Below are positions 37,125 to 49,941 of a stretch of 64,000 nucleotides of DNA, piece after piece; position 1 is the first letter of the stretch; every line of letters starts with the position of its first letter. This DNA comes from Streptomyces verrucosisporus. GTDB lineage: Bacteria; Actinomycetota; Actinomycetes; Streptomycetales; Streptomycetaceae. The stretch is from contig NZ_JADEYH010000007.1 in NCBI RefSeq assembly GCF_017114865.1, forward strand, positions 1 through 64,000, given 5' to 3'. Both the position numbers and the translations under genes were made by a program. The notes under the pieces are model-generated. The model did no database searches, was not told where the DNA came from, and was given only the letters and a program-made list of their open reading frames with translations.

Positions 37125-37544
37125 TCACTCGGGGATCAGGGCCATCAGCCGTCCGAACTCCGCGGGCGGCTGGAAGCCGAACCCCTCGTAGAGGCCGTGC
37201 GCGTCCTCGGTGGCCAGTAGCACCCGCCCGAGCCCGTACGGTTCGAGCTCCGTGAGCGCGGCCTGCACCAGCGCCTTCCCCAGGCCCCGGCCGCGGGCGG
37301 CGGGGGCCACGTAGACGTCGCACAGCCAGGCGAAGGTGGCCCGGTCGGTGACCACACGCGCGTAGCCGAGCTGCTCGCCGGTGGCCCTGTCGTACGCCCC
37401 GAGGTTGAGCGAGCCCGCGATGGCCCTGTCCTGTTTGCCGCGGCTGCGGCCGAGTGCCCAGTAGGCGTCGGTGGACAACCAGTGGTGGACGCGTGCGGCG
37501 TCGAGGCGGGCGGGGTCGGCGGAGATCTCGTACGAGGTGCTCAT
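37125..37544 (-). CDS. GNAT-family N-acetyltransferase
   Basis: A 139-residue GNAT of the type beginning YEISADPARLDAARVHHWLS. The core is CDVYVAPAARGRGLGKALVQ and LATEDAHGLYEGFGF. This small family is common in bacteria and of unknown substrate. I start at the ATG at 37544, which gives the normal family start; longer frames extend upstream without resemblance. Confidence 0.85.
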   Translation of the reverse strand: MSTSYEISADPARLDAARVHHWLSTDAYWALGRSRGKQDRAIAGSLNLGAYDRATGEQLGYARVVTDRATFAWLCDVYVAPAARGRGLGKALVQAALTELEPYGLGRVLLATEDAHGLYEGFGFQPPAEFGRLMALIPE

Positions 37545-37761
37545 GGCGGGAGAGCCTGACAGCCGGCCATGCGGACCGTCGACCGGTTTTGCCTCTCCTC
37601 GTACTTCCTCCCGTTTCCTCGCACATCCCCCGTTTCCCTCCACTCTCCTCCGTCTCCTTACGCCTCTCCGTTTCCGCGCTCGCAGGCGCCCGGCCCCCCT
37701 CCGCCTCTAGAATCGGGATCAAAAGTATTTTCTTCTCGATACAGGCAGAAGGAGACCGCCG

Positions 37762-37983
37762 ATGCAGGCGAACGCGGGCGACCTGCTGCTGGTCCACGGC
37801 AGGTTCGTGGGACAGCACGAGAGGGTCGCGGAGATCATCGAGGTACTGGGGACGAACGGCGAGCCGCCGTACCGGGTCCGCTTCGAGGACGGACACGAGA
37901 CAGTGATGTCGCCGGGGCCCGACTCCGTGGTACGGCACCACGGCGAACCCCTGCTGGAGCACGGCGAGCCCCGGCGCCGCTGA
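37762..37983 (+). CDS. DUF1918 protein
   Basis: A 73-residue protein with the DUF1918 pattern: AGDLLLVHGRFVGQHERVAEI and PPYRVRFEDGHETVMSPGPD. It is probably a small beta-barrel; the function is unknown. AGAAGGAGA lies 6 nt before the ATG. A TAGAAT -10-like element at 37708-37713 begins an unusually AT-rich leader for this genome. Confidence 0.87.
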   Translation: MQANAGDLLLVHGRFVGQHERVAEIIEVLGTNGEPPYRVRFEDGHETVMSPGPDSVVRHHGEPLLEHGEPRRR

Positions 37984-38035
37984 CGCCGGGGCCGCGCACA
38001 GGACGAAGGGAGGCGGGGCCGCCCCGGGAGACCGG

Positions 38036-39295
38036 TCAGCGGGGCGCCCGCACCGGGCGGTCGTAGTGGTCCTCCACCACCCGGCTCATCGCCCCGATCG
38101 GGTCCGCGGCGACGTGCTTCGCCGAGAAGTAGACGTTGCCGCGGACCTCGGGGTACCGGCGGCAGAGCGTCAGGTGGCGGGAGAGCTCGGCCGGGTCGTG
38201 CCAGGCCGGCCCCTGGGCCGGATCGCCCGCCTTGTACAGCGCCTCACCGATGTGGAGTTCGACGCCGGTGCCCCGCACCACGTCGGCCCACCAGGGCACC
38301 AGCTTCGCGTAGTCGGCGGCGGCGAAGCCGATGTTCCAGTACACCTGCGGCACGATGTGGTCGACCCAGCGCTCGCGCACCCACTTGCGGGTGTCGGCGT
38401 ACAGGTCGTCGTAGGTCTCCACGCCCGCGCGGGTGTCGGAGCCCTCCGGATCGGTGCCCGCGTTGCGCCACACGGCGAAGGGGCTGACCCCGAAGCGTAC
38501 GCGCGGCTTGGTCCGCCTCAGGCGCAGCGCGGTCTCCCGCACCAGCCGGTCGATGTTGTCGCGCCGCCAGTCGGCCCGGTCGGCGAAGGCGCCGCCGTAC
38601 CGCTCGTAGGCCTCGTCGTCGTCAAAGACCTCGCCCGCCACCGGGTACGGGTAGAAGTAGTCGTCCCAGTGCACGCCGTCGATGTCGTAGCGCTCCACCG
38701 CGTCGAACATCGCGTCCTGGACGAAGGCGCGCACCTCGGGCAGTCCGGGGTTGTAGTAGAGCTTGCCGCCGTAGGTCACCACCCACTCCGGGTGGCGGCG
38801 TGCGGGGTGGGAGTCGGCCAGCCGTCCGGGGTCGGTGTGGTTGGCCACCCGGTAGGGGTTGAACCAGGCGTGCAGTTCCAGCCCGCGCCGGTGCGCCTCG
38901 CACACGGCGAAGCCCAGCGGGTCCCAGCCGGGGTCCTCGCCCTGGGTGCCGGTGAGGTACTGCGCCCAGGGCTCGTACGGCGAGGGCCACAGGGCGTCCG
39001 CGGTGGGCCGCACCTGGAGGAACACCGTGTTGAGGCGGCGCTCGACCGCCGTGTCCAGATGCGCCAGCAGTTGTCCTCGCTGCTCGCCGGCGGCGAGCCC
39101 GGGTCTGGTCGGCCAGTCGATGTTGGCGACGGTGGCCACCCACATCCCGCGCAGCTGCGGGCGCTGCCGGTACCGGCCGCCCCCGCCGCCCGCCTCCCCG
39201 GCCGACGCCGCGCCCGCCCCCGGACCCGTCAGCAGCGAGCCGGAGAGCACTCCGACCGCCGCCGCACCGAAGGTCCTCCGAGTCAAACGCCCCAT
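38036..39295 (-). CDS. Secreted GHL10 (DUF187) glycosyl hydrolase-like lipoprotein-family protein
   Basis: A 419-residue protein. A twin-arginine-like signal (RLTRRTFGAAAVGVLSG) precedes a (beta/alpha)8-type glycoside hydrolase-like domain with LRGMWVATVANIDWPTR, LNTVFLQVRPTADAL, DGVHWDDYFYP and IVPQVYWNIGF. The signal lacks a clear lipobox cysteine, so free secretion through Tat is more likely than lipidation. Members have been linked to cell-wall glycans, but the substrate is unproven. ATG at 39295. Confidence 0.87.
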   Translation of the reverse strand: MGRLTRRTFGAAAVGVLSGSLLTGPGAGAASAGEAGGGGGRYRQRPQLRGMWVATVANIDWPTRPGLAAGEQRGQLLAHLDTAVERRLNTVFLQVRPTADALWPSPYEPWAQYLTGTQGEDPGWDPLGFAVCEAHRRGLELHAWFNPYRVANHTDPGRLADSHPARRHPEWVVTYGGKLYYNPGLPEVRAFVQDAMFDAVERYDIDGVHWDDYFYPYPVAGEVFDDDEAYERYGGAFADRADWRRDNIDRLVRETALRLRRTKPRVRFGVSPFAVWRNAGTDPEGSDTRAGVETYDDLYADTRKWVRERWVDHIVPQVYWNIGFAAADYAKLVPWWADVVRGTGVELHIGEALYKAGDPAQGPAWHDPAELSRHLTLCRRYPEVRGNVYFSAKHVAADPIGAMSRVVEDHYDRPVRAPR

Positions 39296-39447
39296 GTTGC
39301 CTCCTCCTGACGACGACTCACCCGATCATCCCGGCCGGGTAGCGGCACGGCAACTGCGTGTGACGGAACGAGTGCGCGTCCGCTCGCGCCACGCCGCCCT
39401 CCCGGCACACCCCGACACGGCCGCCGACGGCCGGGAGGCGGTCTGCT

Positions 39448-39651
39448 CCTTCGGACGGCCAGAGGGTCGGCCAGGTGCGGAACGCCTCCTTCACCCGGAG
39501 CGGCGCCACGGTGACGGCCTCCTCGATGGACTGGAACGCGCGGCTGGAGCCGGGCGCCCCGGCGTCCTTCGGCTTCACCGGCGCCTGGCCGGGCGCCAAC
39601 GGCGTCCCCGACGCCTTCGAGCTCAACGGAGCGGCCCGCACGGCGGACTGA
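39448..39651 (+). pseudogene. C-terminal remnant of a CBM2 carbohydrate-binding domain
   Basis: A 67-codon frame to a TGA at 39649-39651 reads QRVGQVRNASFTRSGATVTA, then SSMDWNARLEPGAPASFGFT and AFELNGAA. This is the C-terminal half of a family 2 cellulose/chitin-binding module. No start codon, signal peptide or catalytic domain precedes it; upstream sequence fits only in shifted frames. It is therefore the 3' end of a lost secreted polysaccharide-degrading enzyme. A terminator hairpin still follows at 39705-39730. The 150 bp between 39296 and 39447 show nothing else. Confidence 0.65.
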
Positions 39652-39660
39652 CCACGTGGA

Positions 39661-39707
39661 CCACCGTCCGAACCGCCGTCCGGACCGCCGTCCGGACCGC
39701 CGTCCGG
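39661..39707. repeat. 12-bp tandem repeat
   Basis: Three near-perfect copies of CCGCCGTCCGGA (39673-39707) preceded by a degenerate copy at 39661-39672. It is non-coding and lies between the CBM2 remnant and its terminator. Confidence 0.75.
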
Positions 39708-39730
39708 CCGGGGCCGCCAAGCCCCGGCCG
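39705..39730 (+). terminator. Hairpin downstream of the CBM2 remnant
   Basis: A 10-bp perfect stem CGGCCGGGGC with a 6-nt loop, 53 nt after the remnant stop. It is followed by CCGTTTCTC. Confidence 0.65.
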
Positions 39731-39833
39731 ACCGTTTCTCCGGCGCGACGCGGTAACGTCGGTCGGCGAGGCGCTGCGGCCGGAACCGTACGGGGGCGGC
39801 GTCACGGACCAGTGGATCAGCGAAAGGCACGAT

Positions 39834-40691
39834 GTGACCGACATCGAACGCGTCGGAGTGGTTGGCTGCGGCCAGATGGGCTCGGGTATCGCCGAGGTCT
39901 GCGCGCGGGCCGGCCTGGACGTCATGGTCGCCGAGACCACCGGCGAAGCCCTGGAGATAGGCCGTACCCGGCTGGTGACCTCCCTGGACAAGGCCGCCGC
40001 ACGAGGCAAGATCAGCGAGGCGGAGCGCGACGCCACCCTGGAGCGCCTCTCCTTCACCACCGACCTCGGCGAGTTCGCCGACCGCGATCTGGTGGTCGAG
40101 GCGGTCGTGGAGAGCGAGCAGATCAAGACCGAGATCTTCCAGATCCTCGACCAGGTGGTGACCAGCCCGGACGCGATCCTGGCCTCCAACACCTCCTCCA
40201 TCCCGCTGGTGAAGCTGGCCGTGGCGACCTCCCGCCCGGACCGGGTGATCGGCATCCACTTCTTCAACCCCGCGCCGGTGCAGCGGCTGGTGGAGCTGAT
40301 CCCGGCGCTGACCACCTCCGACGACACCATCGCACGGGCCGAGACCGCGGTCGTCAAGCTGCTGGGCAAGCACGCCATCCGCGCCCAGGACCGCTCGGGC
40401 TTCGTGGTCAACGCGCTGCTGATCCCGTACCTGCTCTCGGCGATCCGGATGTTCGAGACGGGCATCGCCAGCCGCGAGGACATCGACAACGGCATGGAGA
40501 TGGGCTGCGCGCACCCCATGGGGCCGCTCAAGCTCGCCGACCTCATCGGCCTGGACACCGTCGCCTCCGTCGCCTACTCGATGTACGAGGAGTACAAGGA
40601 GCCGCTGTACGCCGCCCCGCCGCTGCTGCAGCGGATGGTCGACGCCGGCCGCCTGGGCCGCAAGACCGGCGCGGGCTTCTACACGTACTGA
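39834..40691 (+). CDS. 3-hydroxybutyryl-CoA dehydrogenase
   Basis: A 285-residue NAD(P)-dependent dehydrogenase. The Rossmann motif is VGVVGCGQMGSGIAEVC near residue 6-22, and the signature HFFNPAPVQRLVEL follows, then RSGFVVNALLIPYLL and GCAHPMGPLKLADL. It interconverts acetoacetyl-CoA and 3-hydroxybutyryl-CoA, and serves butyryl-CoA or polyhydroxybutyrate metabolism. I start at the GTG at 39834 with AAAGG upstream, the normal family N-terminus. It is a single gene with no pathway neighbours. Confidence 0.93.
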   Translation: MTDIERVGVVGCGQMGSGIAEVCARAGLDVMVAETTGEALEIGRTRLVTSLDKAAARGKISEAERDATLERLSFTTDLGEFADRDLVVEAVVESEQIKTEIFQILDQVVTSPDAILASNTSSIPLVKLAVATSRPDRVIGIHFFNPAPVQRLVELIPALTTSDDTIARAETAVVKLLGKHAIRAQDRSGFVVNALLIPYLLSAIRMFETGIASREDIDNGMEMGCAHPMGPLKLADLIGLDTVASVAYSMYEEYKEPLYAAPPLLQRMVDAGRLGRKTGAGFYTY

Positions 40692-40716
40692 GACCCGCCG
40701 GGCCGCCGCGGAGGCG

Positions 40717-40777
40717 GGAACGCCGACGGCGGGGCGCCCCCCTTTCTGAAAGGGGGGCGCCCCGCCGTCGGCGTTCC
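40717..40777. terminator. Bidirectional terminator, 30-bp perfect inverted repeat
   Basis: A perfect 30-bp arm pair (starting GGAACGCCGACGGCGGGG) with a single T at the centre. It separates the dehydrogenase (stop 40691) from the convergent pheT (stop 40830). Confidence 0.88.
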
Positions 40778-40779
40778 AC

Positions 40780-40820
40780 GTCCCCCGCCGCCGGCACCAA
40801 ACGGGCCGGCGGCGGGGGAC
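40780..40820. terminator. Second terminator hairpin, 16-bp perfect stem
   Basis: GTCCCCCGCCGCCGGC pairs perfectly with its complement across a 9-nt loop. It lies 9 nt beyond the pheT stop and directly behind the first hairpin, giving a double barrier. Confidence 0.82.
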
Positions 40821-40829
40821 GGGAGGCGG

Positions 40830-43336
40830 CTACGCGCCGCGCAGCACCGCGCCGGTGCGCGCGACCGCCGCGGCCACCGCGGCCTCGCGGGCGGCCGTGG
40901 CCTCCTCGGCCGTCAGCGTGCGGTCGGGCGCGCGGAAGCGCAGGGCGTAGGCCAGGGACTTCTTCCCCTCGCCGAGCTGCTCGCCGGTGAAGACGTCGAA
41001 CAGCCGCAGCGACTCCAGCAGCTCGCCCGCGCCGTCGCGCAGCGCCGACTCAACCTCGGCCGCCGGGACGGAGGCGTCCACCACCAGGGCGACGTCCTGC
41101 GTGGCCACCGGGAAGGTGGACACGTGCGGGGCCTGCGGAGCGCCCGAGGAGGCCCGCTCCAGCAGATCGAGGCCGATCTCCATGGCGCAGGTGCGGGCGG
41201 GCAGCTGCATCGCCTTGATCACGCGCGGGTGCAGCTCGCCGGCGTGCCCGACCAGGGTGCGCTCACCATCGGCGCCCGCGTACAGCGCGGCGCAGCGCCC
41301 CGGGTGCCAGGGAGCGTGCCGGTCGGCCTCCACCTCCAGCTCCACACCGGCCTCGCGGGCGACGGCGCGGGCCGCCTCGACCGCGTCGGCCCAGGTAGCC
41401 GGGCGGCCCTTGCCCCACCAGCCGGCCTGCTCGCGCGCCCCGGCCAGCACGACCGCGGCCCGGCGCGGCTGCGCGGGCAGCGCGGCGGTGAGGGAGGCCA
41501 GCTCCTCGTCGGTGGGGCGGCGGTCGACCGGCAGCCGGACGGCGGCGGTCTCCTGTCCGGTGGGCCGGAAGACCAGGCCGGTCTCGAAGAGCGCCAGATC
41601 GTGGGAGCCCCGGCCGTCGTTGCGGCGCAGCGCGGCGAGCAGCCCGGGCAGCAGCGTGGTGCGCAGCGCCGGCTCCTCGTCGGAGAGGGGGTTGACCAGC
41701 CGTACGGTGCGGCGGCGGGGATCGTCCGCCTCCAGGCCGAGCCGGTCGAAGGCGTCGTCCCCGACGAACGGGTAGTTCGGCGCCTCGACGTACCCCGCTC
41801 CGGCCAGCGCCCGCCCGGCCCTGCGGCGCAGCCGCTGCCGCTCGGTCAGGCCGCGGCCCGAGGGCAGACGCGGCAGGGTGGAGGGCAGGGCGTCGTAGCC
41901 CTCCAGCCGCATGACCTCCTCGGCCAGGTCGTTGGGGTCGGTCAGGTCCGGCCGCCACGAGGGCACGGTCACGGTCAGTTCGTCGGTGCCGTAGACGTCG
42001 CAGCCCACGTCCTGCAGCCGGCGCGCCACGGTCTCGCGGCCGTAGGCCACACCCGCGACCCGGCCCGGGTGGTCGGCGCGCATCCTGACGGTGTGCGGGC
42101 CGCTGGGCGAGACGATCTCGGTCACGCCCGCCTCGGCGGTGCCGCCCGCCAGCAGGACCAGCAGGTCCACGGTGCGCTGGGCGGCGGCGGAGGCGGCCTG
42201 CGGGTCGACGCCGCGCTCGAAACGCCTGGACGCCTCGGAGGACAGCTTGTGGCGGCGGGCGGTTCGGGCGATGGAGACCGCGTCGAAGTGCGCGGCCTCG
42301 ATCACGACCTCGGTGGTGCCCGTCGCCTCCCGTGCGTCGGCGATCTCGGTGTCGGCTCCGCCCATCACCCCGGCCAGGCCGATCGGACCGCTGTCGTCGG
42401 TGATGACCAGGTCCTCGGGGTGCAGCTCGCGCTTGGTGCCGTCGAGGGTGGTGAGCTTCTCCCCCGGCCGGGCCCGGCGCACGCCGATCGCCCCGCCGAC
42501 GCGGGAGCGGTCGTAGGCGTGCAGGGGCTGGCCGAGTTCGAGCATCACGTAGTTGGTGATGTCCACGGCCAGTGAGATCGGGCGCATGCCGGCCTTCTGC
42601 AGCCGCCGCTGGAGCCAGATCGGGGAGTGGGCGTCGGGCCGCACACCGGTGACCGTACGGGCGGTGAAGCGGTCGCAGCCGCGCCGGTCCTCGACGTTGA
42701 CCGGGTGACCGTGCTCGTTGGGCACGGGGACGTCCAGCAGCGCCGGGTCGCGCAGCGGCAGGCCGTAGGCGGTGGCCGCCTCGCGGGCGACGCCGCGCAT
42801 GGACAGGCAGTAGCCGCGGTCGGGCGTGACGGCGATGTCGAGGACCTCGTCGACCAGCTCCAGCAGCTCGATCGCGTCGGTGCCCACCTCGTGCTCGGGC
42901 GGGAGCACGATGATGCCCTCGTGGTCGTCGCTCATGCCCAGCTCGCTGGCCGAGCAGATCATGCCCTCCGACAGCTTGCCGTAGGTCTTGCGGGAGCCGA
43001 TCCGGAAGTCGCCGGGCAGCACGCCGCCGGGCAGGATCACCACGACCTTGTCGCCGACGGCGAAGTTGGTGGCGCCGCAGACGATGTTCTGCGGCTCACC
43101 CGTGCCGTTGGCCTCGCCGACGTCGACCTGGCAGTAGCGGATCGGCTTCTTGAAGCCGGTCAGCTCCTCGATCGCCAGGACCCGGCCGACGACCAGCGGC
43201 CCGGTGATGCCGGCGCCGAGCCGCTCGACGGTCTCGACCTCCAGCCCGGCCGCGATCAGCTTCGCCGCGACGTCGCGGCCGGTCTCACCGGCCGGCAGGT
43301 CGACGTACTCCCGCAGCCACGAAAGCGGGACCCGCA

Positions 43337-43337
<1 letters not shown>
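40830..43337 (-). CDS. pheT: Phenylalanyl-tRNA synthetase beta subunit
   Basis: An 835-residue bacterial-type beta chain. An N-terminal OB-fold tRNA-binding domain (about 40-150, [11 protein letters not shown]), the B3/B4 editing region (about 200-400), B5, and the C-terminal anticodon-binding FDX-ACB domain (about 740-835, [15 protein letters not shown]) are all present. It forms the alpha2-beta2 enzyme with PheS. The start shares one base with the pheS stop, so translation is coupled. Length is typical. Confidence 0.97.
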
Positions 43338-46840
<3,503 letters not shown>

Positions 46841-47224
46841 TCAGGCGGCCTTGGGGGCGTTGACGTCGCTCGGCAGCGCCTTCTGGGCCACCTCGACCAG
46901 CGCGGCGAACGCGTTCGGGTCGTTGACCGCGAGGTCGGCCAGGATCTTGCGGTCCACCTCGACCTCGGCGGCCTTCAGGCCCTGGATGAAGCGGTTGTAG
47001 GTCATGCCGTTGGCGCGGGCGCCGGCGTTGATCCGCTGGATCCACAGCTGCCGGAAGTCGCCCTTGCGGCGCTTGCGGTCGTTGTAGTTGTAGACGAGGG
47101 AGTGGGTGACCTGCTCCTTCGCCTTGCGGTACAGGCGGGAGCGCTGGCCGCGGTAGCCGCTGGCCTGCTCGAGGATCGCCCGGCGCTTCTTGTGGGCGTT
47201 GACCGCCCGCTTGACGCGTGCCAC
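46841..47224 (-). CDS. rplT: 50S ribosomal protein L20
   Basis: A 127-residue L20 with the family start [17 protein letters not shown] and [17 protein letters not shown]. It binds 23S rRNA early in assembly, and in other bacteria represses its own operon. GTG start at 47224 with AAGGAG upstream. Third gene of infC-rpmI-rplT. Confidence 0.97.
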   Translation of the reverse strand: MARVKRAVNAHKKRRAILEQASGYRGQRSRLYRKAKEQVTHSLVYNYNDRKRRKGDFRQLWIQRINAGARANGMTYNRFIQGLKAAEVEVDRKILADLAVNDPNAFAALVEVAQKALPSDVNAPKAA

Positions 47225-47361
47225 GTGAATTACTCCTTGTCGCGGGGCCGGTGTGGTGGTCCGGCTGCCGTGCTACGGCGCCGTCGGCCCGAAGGTTCGA
47301 TTGGGTCCCGGTGTCCGGTGTCCTGCGCCCGGCCGATCACGGAGAGCGGCGGGCGGCGGGC

Positions 47362-47556
47362 TCACTTGCCGAGAAGCTTCTTGATCTTCTTGGCGTCGGC
47401 CGGAGCCATCTCGGTCTTGCCCGCAAGGCGGCGCGTCAGCGTGGACGGCTTGTGCTCGAGAAGGTGGCGGCGGCCGGCGCGCTGGCGCATCACCTTGCCG
47501 GAGCCGGTGATCTTGAAGCGCTTGCTCGCACCACTGTGCGTCTTGTTCTTCGGCAT
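47362..47556 (-). CDS. rpmI: 50S ribosomal protein L35
   Basis: A 64-residue L35: [20 protein letters not shown] and [14 protein letters not shown] precedes the ATG at 47556. It lies 137 bp from both infC and rplT; these gaps show no promoter or gene. Confidence 0.96.
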   Translation of the reverse strand: MPKNKTHSGASKRFKITGSGKVMRQRAGRRHLLEHKPSTLTRRLAGKTEMAPADAKKIKKLLGK

Positions 47557-47693
47557 GTCGCCGTTCTCTCCTCGTCGGTGGCGCCGCCGTAGCCGGCCGT
47601 GGGCCGGCGTGCGGCAGCGTCAGCTGTTTCGGTTGCTGTCCGGGCCCGGGAAGGGGCCCGTGCGACCCGGCGGCCGGCTCAGCGGCCGCCGGA

Positions 47694-48308
47694 TCATGCC
47701 TCGGCGCGCTCCTCGGCAGGGGCTTCGTTCCCCTGCTGCTGGCGCTCCGCCTTGCGGGCGGCCTGCGCCTCACGGGCTTCGGCCATCGCCTCGGTCTTCT
47801 TCTTGTGCGGACCGAGGACCATGATCATGTTCCGGCCGTCCTGCTTGGGGTTCGACTCGACGAAGCCCAGGTCCTGGACGTCGTCCGCGAGGCGCTGGAG
47901 CAGCCGGTAGCCAAGCTCGGGACGGGACTGCTCACGACCGCGGAACATGATCGTGATCTTGACCTTGTCCCCCTGCTTGAGGAACCGGACGACGTGACCC
48001 TTCTTGGTGTCGTAGTCGTGCGGATCGATCTTCGGCCGGAGCTTCATCTCCTTGATGACCGTGTGCGCCTGGTTCTTGCGCGCCTCACGGGCCTTCATGG
48101 CCGACTCGTACTTGAACTTTCCGTAGTCCATGAGCTTGCACACCGGCGGGCGGGCGTTCGCCGCGACCTCGACCAGGTCGAGGTCGTACTCCTGGGCAAG
48201 CTCCAGGGCCTTGGCAAGCGGCACGATGCCGACCTGCTCGCCACTGGGACCGACGAGTCGCACCTCGGGGACGCGAATCCGGTCGTTGATGCGGGGCTCG
48301 GCGCTGAT
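47694..48308 (-). CDS. infC: Translation initiation factor IF-3 with an AUC start codon
   Basis: A 204-residue IF-3. I start at ATC (48306-48308): the first residues then read [20 protein letters not shown], the conserved IF-3 opening, with GAGGAGG four bases upstream. The first conventional codon (GTG at 48263) would delete 15 conserved residues. The N domain (about 1-80, [20 protein letters not shown]) and C domain (about 95-180, [14 protein letters not shown]) bind the 30S subunit and police initiator tRNA. A rare start codon lets IF-3 limit its own translation, as known in enteric bacteria. The tail is Ala/Glu/Gln-rich. Confidence 0.95.
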   Translation of the reverse strand: MSAEPRINDRIRVPEVRLVGPSGEQVGIVPLAKALELAQEYDLDLVEVAANARPPVCKLMDYGKFKYESAMKAREARKNQAHTVIKEMKLRPKIDPHDYDTKKGHVVRFLKQGDKVKITIMFRGREQSRPELGYRLLQRLADDVQDLGFVESNPKQDGRNMIMVLGPHKKKTEAMAEAREAQAARKAERQQQGNEAPAEERAEA

Positions 48309-48633
48309 GGGGCCTCCTCGGTTGCGCCACGCGGATGCCTGGCGGACAGCCGCGCACGGTTGCGTTCGGTACGACCACCGAACCGGAACGCGAAAACGCC
48401 CCGGACGGGACGCAGGCGGGGCTCCTCATTGACCGGGAGCACCGCCGCGATACACCGCGGGGCGCAGCCTGACCTGTGACCCGCCGGCCCGGAGGTCGGT
48501 CGGGTGGGAGCTTCGGAGCCTCCACTTGCGGGCCGGAACGCGCTCCACGCGGATCGCTCGGGCGGATCGTCTGGACGATCCGTTCGGGTGATCGCGGCGG
48601 GAGTGCCGTCCGGCCGGTCGATATCCCAGCATA
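48309..48633 (-). promoter_or_regulatory. infC promoter and long leader
   Basis: An extended -10, TGC-TATGCT, lies at 48628-48633, and infC starts at 48308. The leader would be about 310 nt with no gene. It contains alternative stems: GTTCGGT/ACCGAAC (48364-48370 with 48377-48383) competes with GCGTTC/GAACGC (48362-48367 with 48386-48391). This suggests leader-mediated control; no recognised riboswitch is seen. The remainder of the gap up to 48730 holds the divergent DUF1844 promoter. Confidence 0.5.
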
Positions 48634-48730
48634 GCAGGGTCGGGGGGAACTTCCTCCCCGGGCGTCGCACGCGCGCGCGACGGACGGAGCCTAGGCTGGA
48701 GCGCACCCGACCAGCAGGAAGCGGAGAACG

Positions 48731-49126
48731 ATGAGCGACGACAGCGGCACCCCCACCCCCTCCCCCGGCACCGCCGGAGGGACCGCAGGGGCGGCCGACT
48801 TCGAGACGATGACCCGCGACATCGCGGACGTGCCCGCGGTCGAGGTGATCACCACGGTCGCGGTCCACCTGATGAGCTCCGCCGCGGTCAACCTCGGCCT
48901 GGCCGAGGGCGGCGAGGACCACAAGGACCTGGACGAGGCCCGCAAGCTGATCCAGGCGCTGGCCGGGCTGGTGACCGCCGCGGCCACCGAGATCGGCTCC
49001 TACCACGCCGCTCCGCTGCGAGACGGGCTGAAGTCGCTCCAGCTCGCCTTCCGCGAGGCGTCGGCGGTGCCGGACGAGCCGGGTCAGGGGCCGGGCGAGA
49101 AGTTCACCGGCCCGGTCATCGGCTGA
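48731..49126 (+). CDS. DUF1844 domain protein
   Basis: A 131-residue soluble protein. After a Ser/Pro/Gly-rich head, about 24-115 matches DUF1844: VITTVAVHLMSSAAVNLGL and DLDEARKLIQALAGLV. The function is unknown; the domain is broadly conserved. AGGAAGCGGAG precedes the ATG. A TAGGCT -10-like element is at 48692-48697. Its stop codon lies in the terminator stem. Confidence 0.88.
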   Translation: MSDDSGTPTPSPGTAGGTAGAADFETMTRDIADVPAVEVITTVAVHLMSSAAVNLGLAEGGEDHKDLDEARKLIQALAGLVTAAATEIGSYHAAPLRDGLKSLQLAFREASAVPDEPGQGPGEKFTGPVIG

Positions 49127-49151
49127 GGCCGGGGCCGCCGGCCCCGGCCTC
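49125..49151 (+). terminator. Terminator overlapping the DUF1844 stop codon
   Basis: A perfect 12-bp stem GAGGCCGGGGCC with a 3-nt loop. The stem begins at the second base of the TGA stop (49124-49126). Confidence 0.78.
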
Positions 49152-49178
49152 CCGGTCCCTGCCGGCCGCGGTCGTACG

Positions 49179-49919
49179 TCAGTCGCGGTCGTACAGCGGG
49201 CGCCCCGGCAGGGCCCCCTCCGGCGGCAGCAGGGCCAGATCCAGACCGCGCACCAGGCGCGCGCGGAGGGTCTCGTCCGCCGCGAGCGCGGCGGCCACCC
49301 GCCCGGCGGTCTCGCGCGGCGGCGCGGCCGGATCCAGGCGCAGAGCCAGTACGCCGTCGGTGCCGCGGCCGGGCCCCAGCCGGGCGGCGCTCACCGCGGG
49401 CTCGGCGGCCAGCACCGTGCGCAGCGCCTCGGTGACGGCCGGGTCCTCCAGCGGATCGGCGGTCTCCGTACGGCCCTCGGCGAGGGCCAGCAGCGCCGGG
49501 CCGGTGAGCTGGTAGGTCACCGGCCCGGCGAGGTCCAGCACGAGGGTGTCGGCGCCCTCCTGGGCGAGGGCCTGGAGTGCCTGGCGCGGGGGGACGGCGA
49601 CCGGACGGGCCTCGGGGCGCCAGCGGGCCAGGCTGTCGGTGGAGGTGAAGACCGGCAGGGCCTTACGTCCGCCCGGCGCGTTGAGCGTGGGCACCGCCAT
49701 GTCGCTGGTCTTCTCCCGGCGCAGACCGTCCTCGCCGGTCTCCGTCTCGCCGAGGACGGCGACCACCGGCACCAGCAGCCGGGCCTTCGCCAGGGCGGCC
49801 AGCACCTCCGGCTCGGCGGTGCGGTCCTGTGCCCAGGCGGCCAGCGCCCGGGCGAGTGCGGGGTCGGCCGATCCGTCGTCGCCGGAGAAGCCGGGGTCGG
49901 GGATGTTCTTGAGCGCCAC
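49179..49919 (-). CDS. SseB-like family protein
   Basis: A 246-residue protein matching the SseB N-terminal family: ALARALAAWAQDR, LLVPVVAVLGE, TLNAPGGRKALPVFTSTDSL and LVLDLAGPVTYQLTGPAL. The family is named after an enteric virulence/sugar-sensing protein, but actinobacterial members have no known role. The GTG at 49919 lies 6 nt after TACCCT (49926-49931), so it is probably leaderless. It lies downstream of the mycosin gene but on its own promoter. Confidence 0.83.
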   Translation of the reverse strand: MALKNIPDPGFSGDDGSADPALARALAAWAQDRTAEPEVLAALAKARLLVPVVAVLGETETGEDGLRREKTSDMAVPTLNAPGGRKALPVFTSTDSLARWRPEARPVAVPPRQALQALAQEGADTLVLDLAGPVTYQLTGPALLALAEGRTETADPLEDPAVTEALRTVLAAEPAVSAARLGPGRGTDGVLALRLDPAAPPRETAGRVAAALAADETLRARLVRGLDLALLPPEGALPGRPLYDRD

Positions 49920-49941
49920 GCCTCGAGGGTATCCGCCCGGG

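Noticed and set aside
39661..39707. CRISPR-like array
   Set aside because: The units are 12 bp and directly adjacent with no spacers; no cas genes are present.
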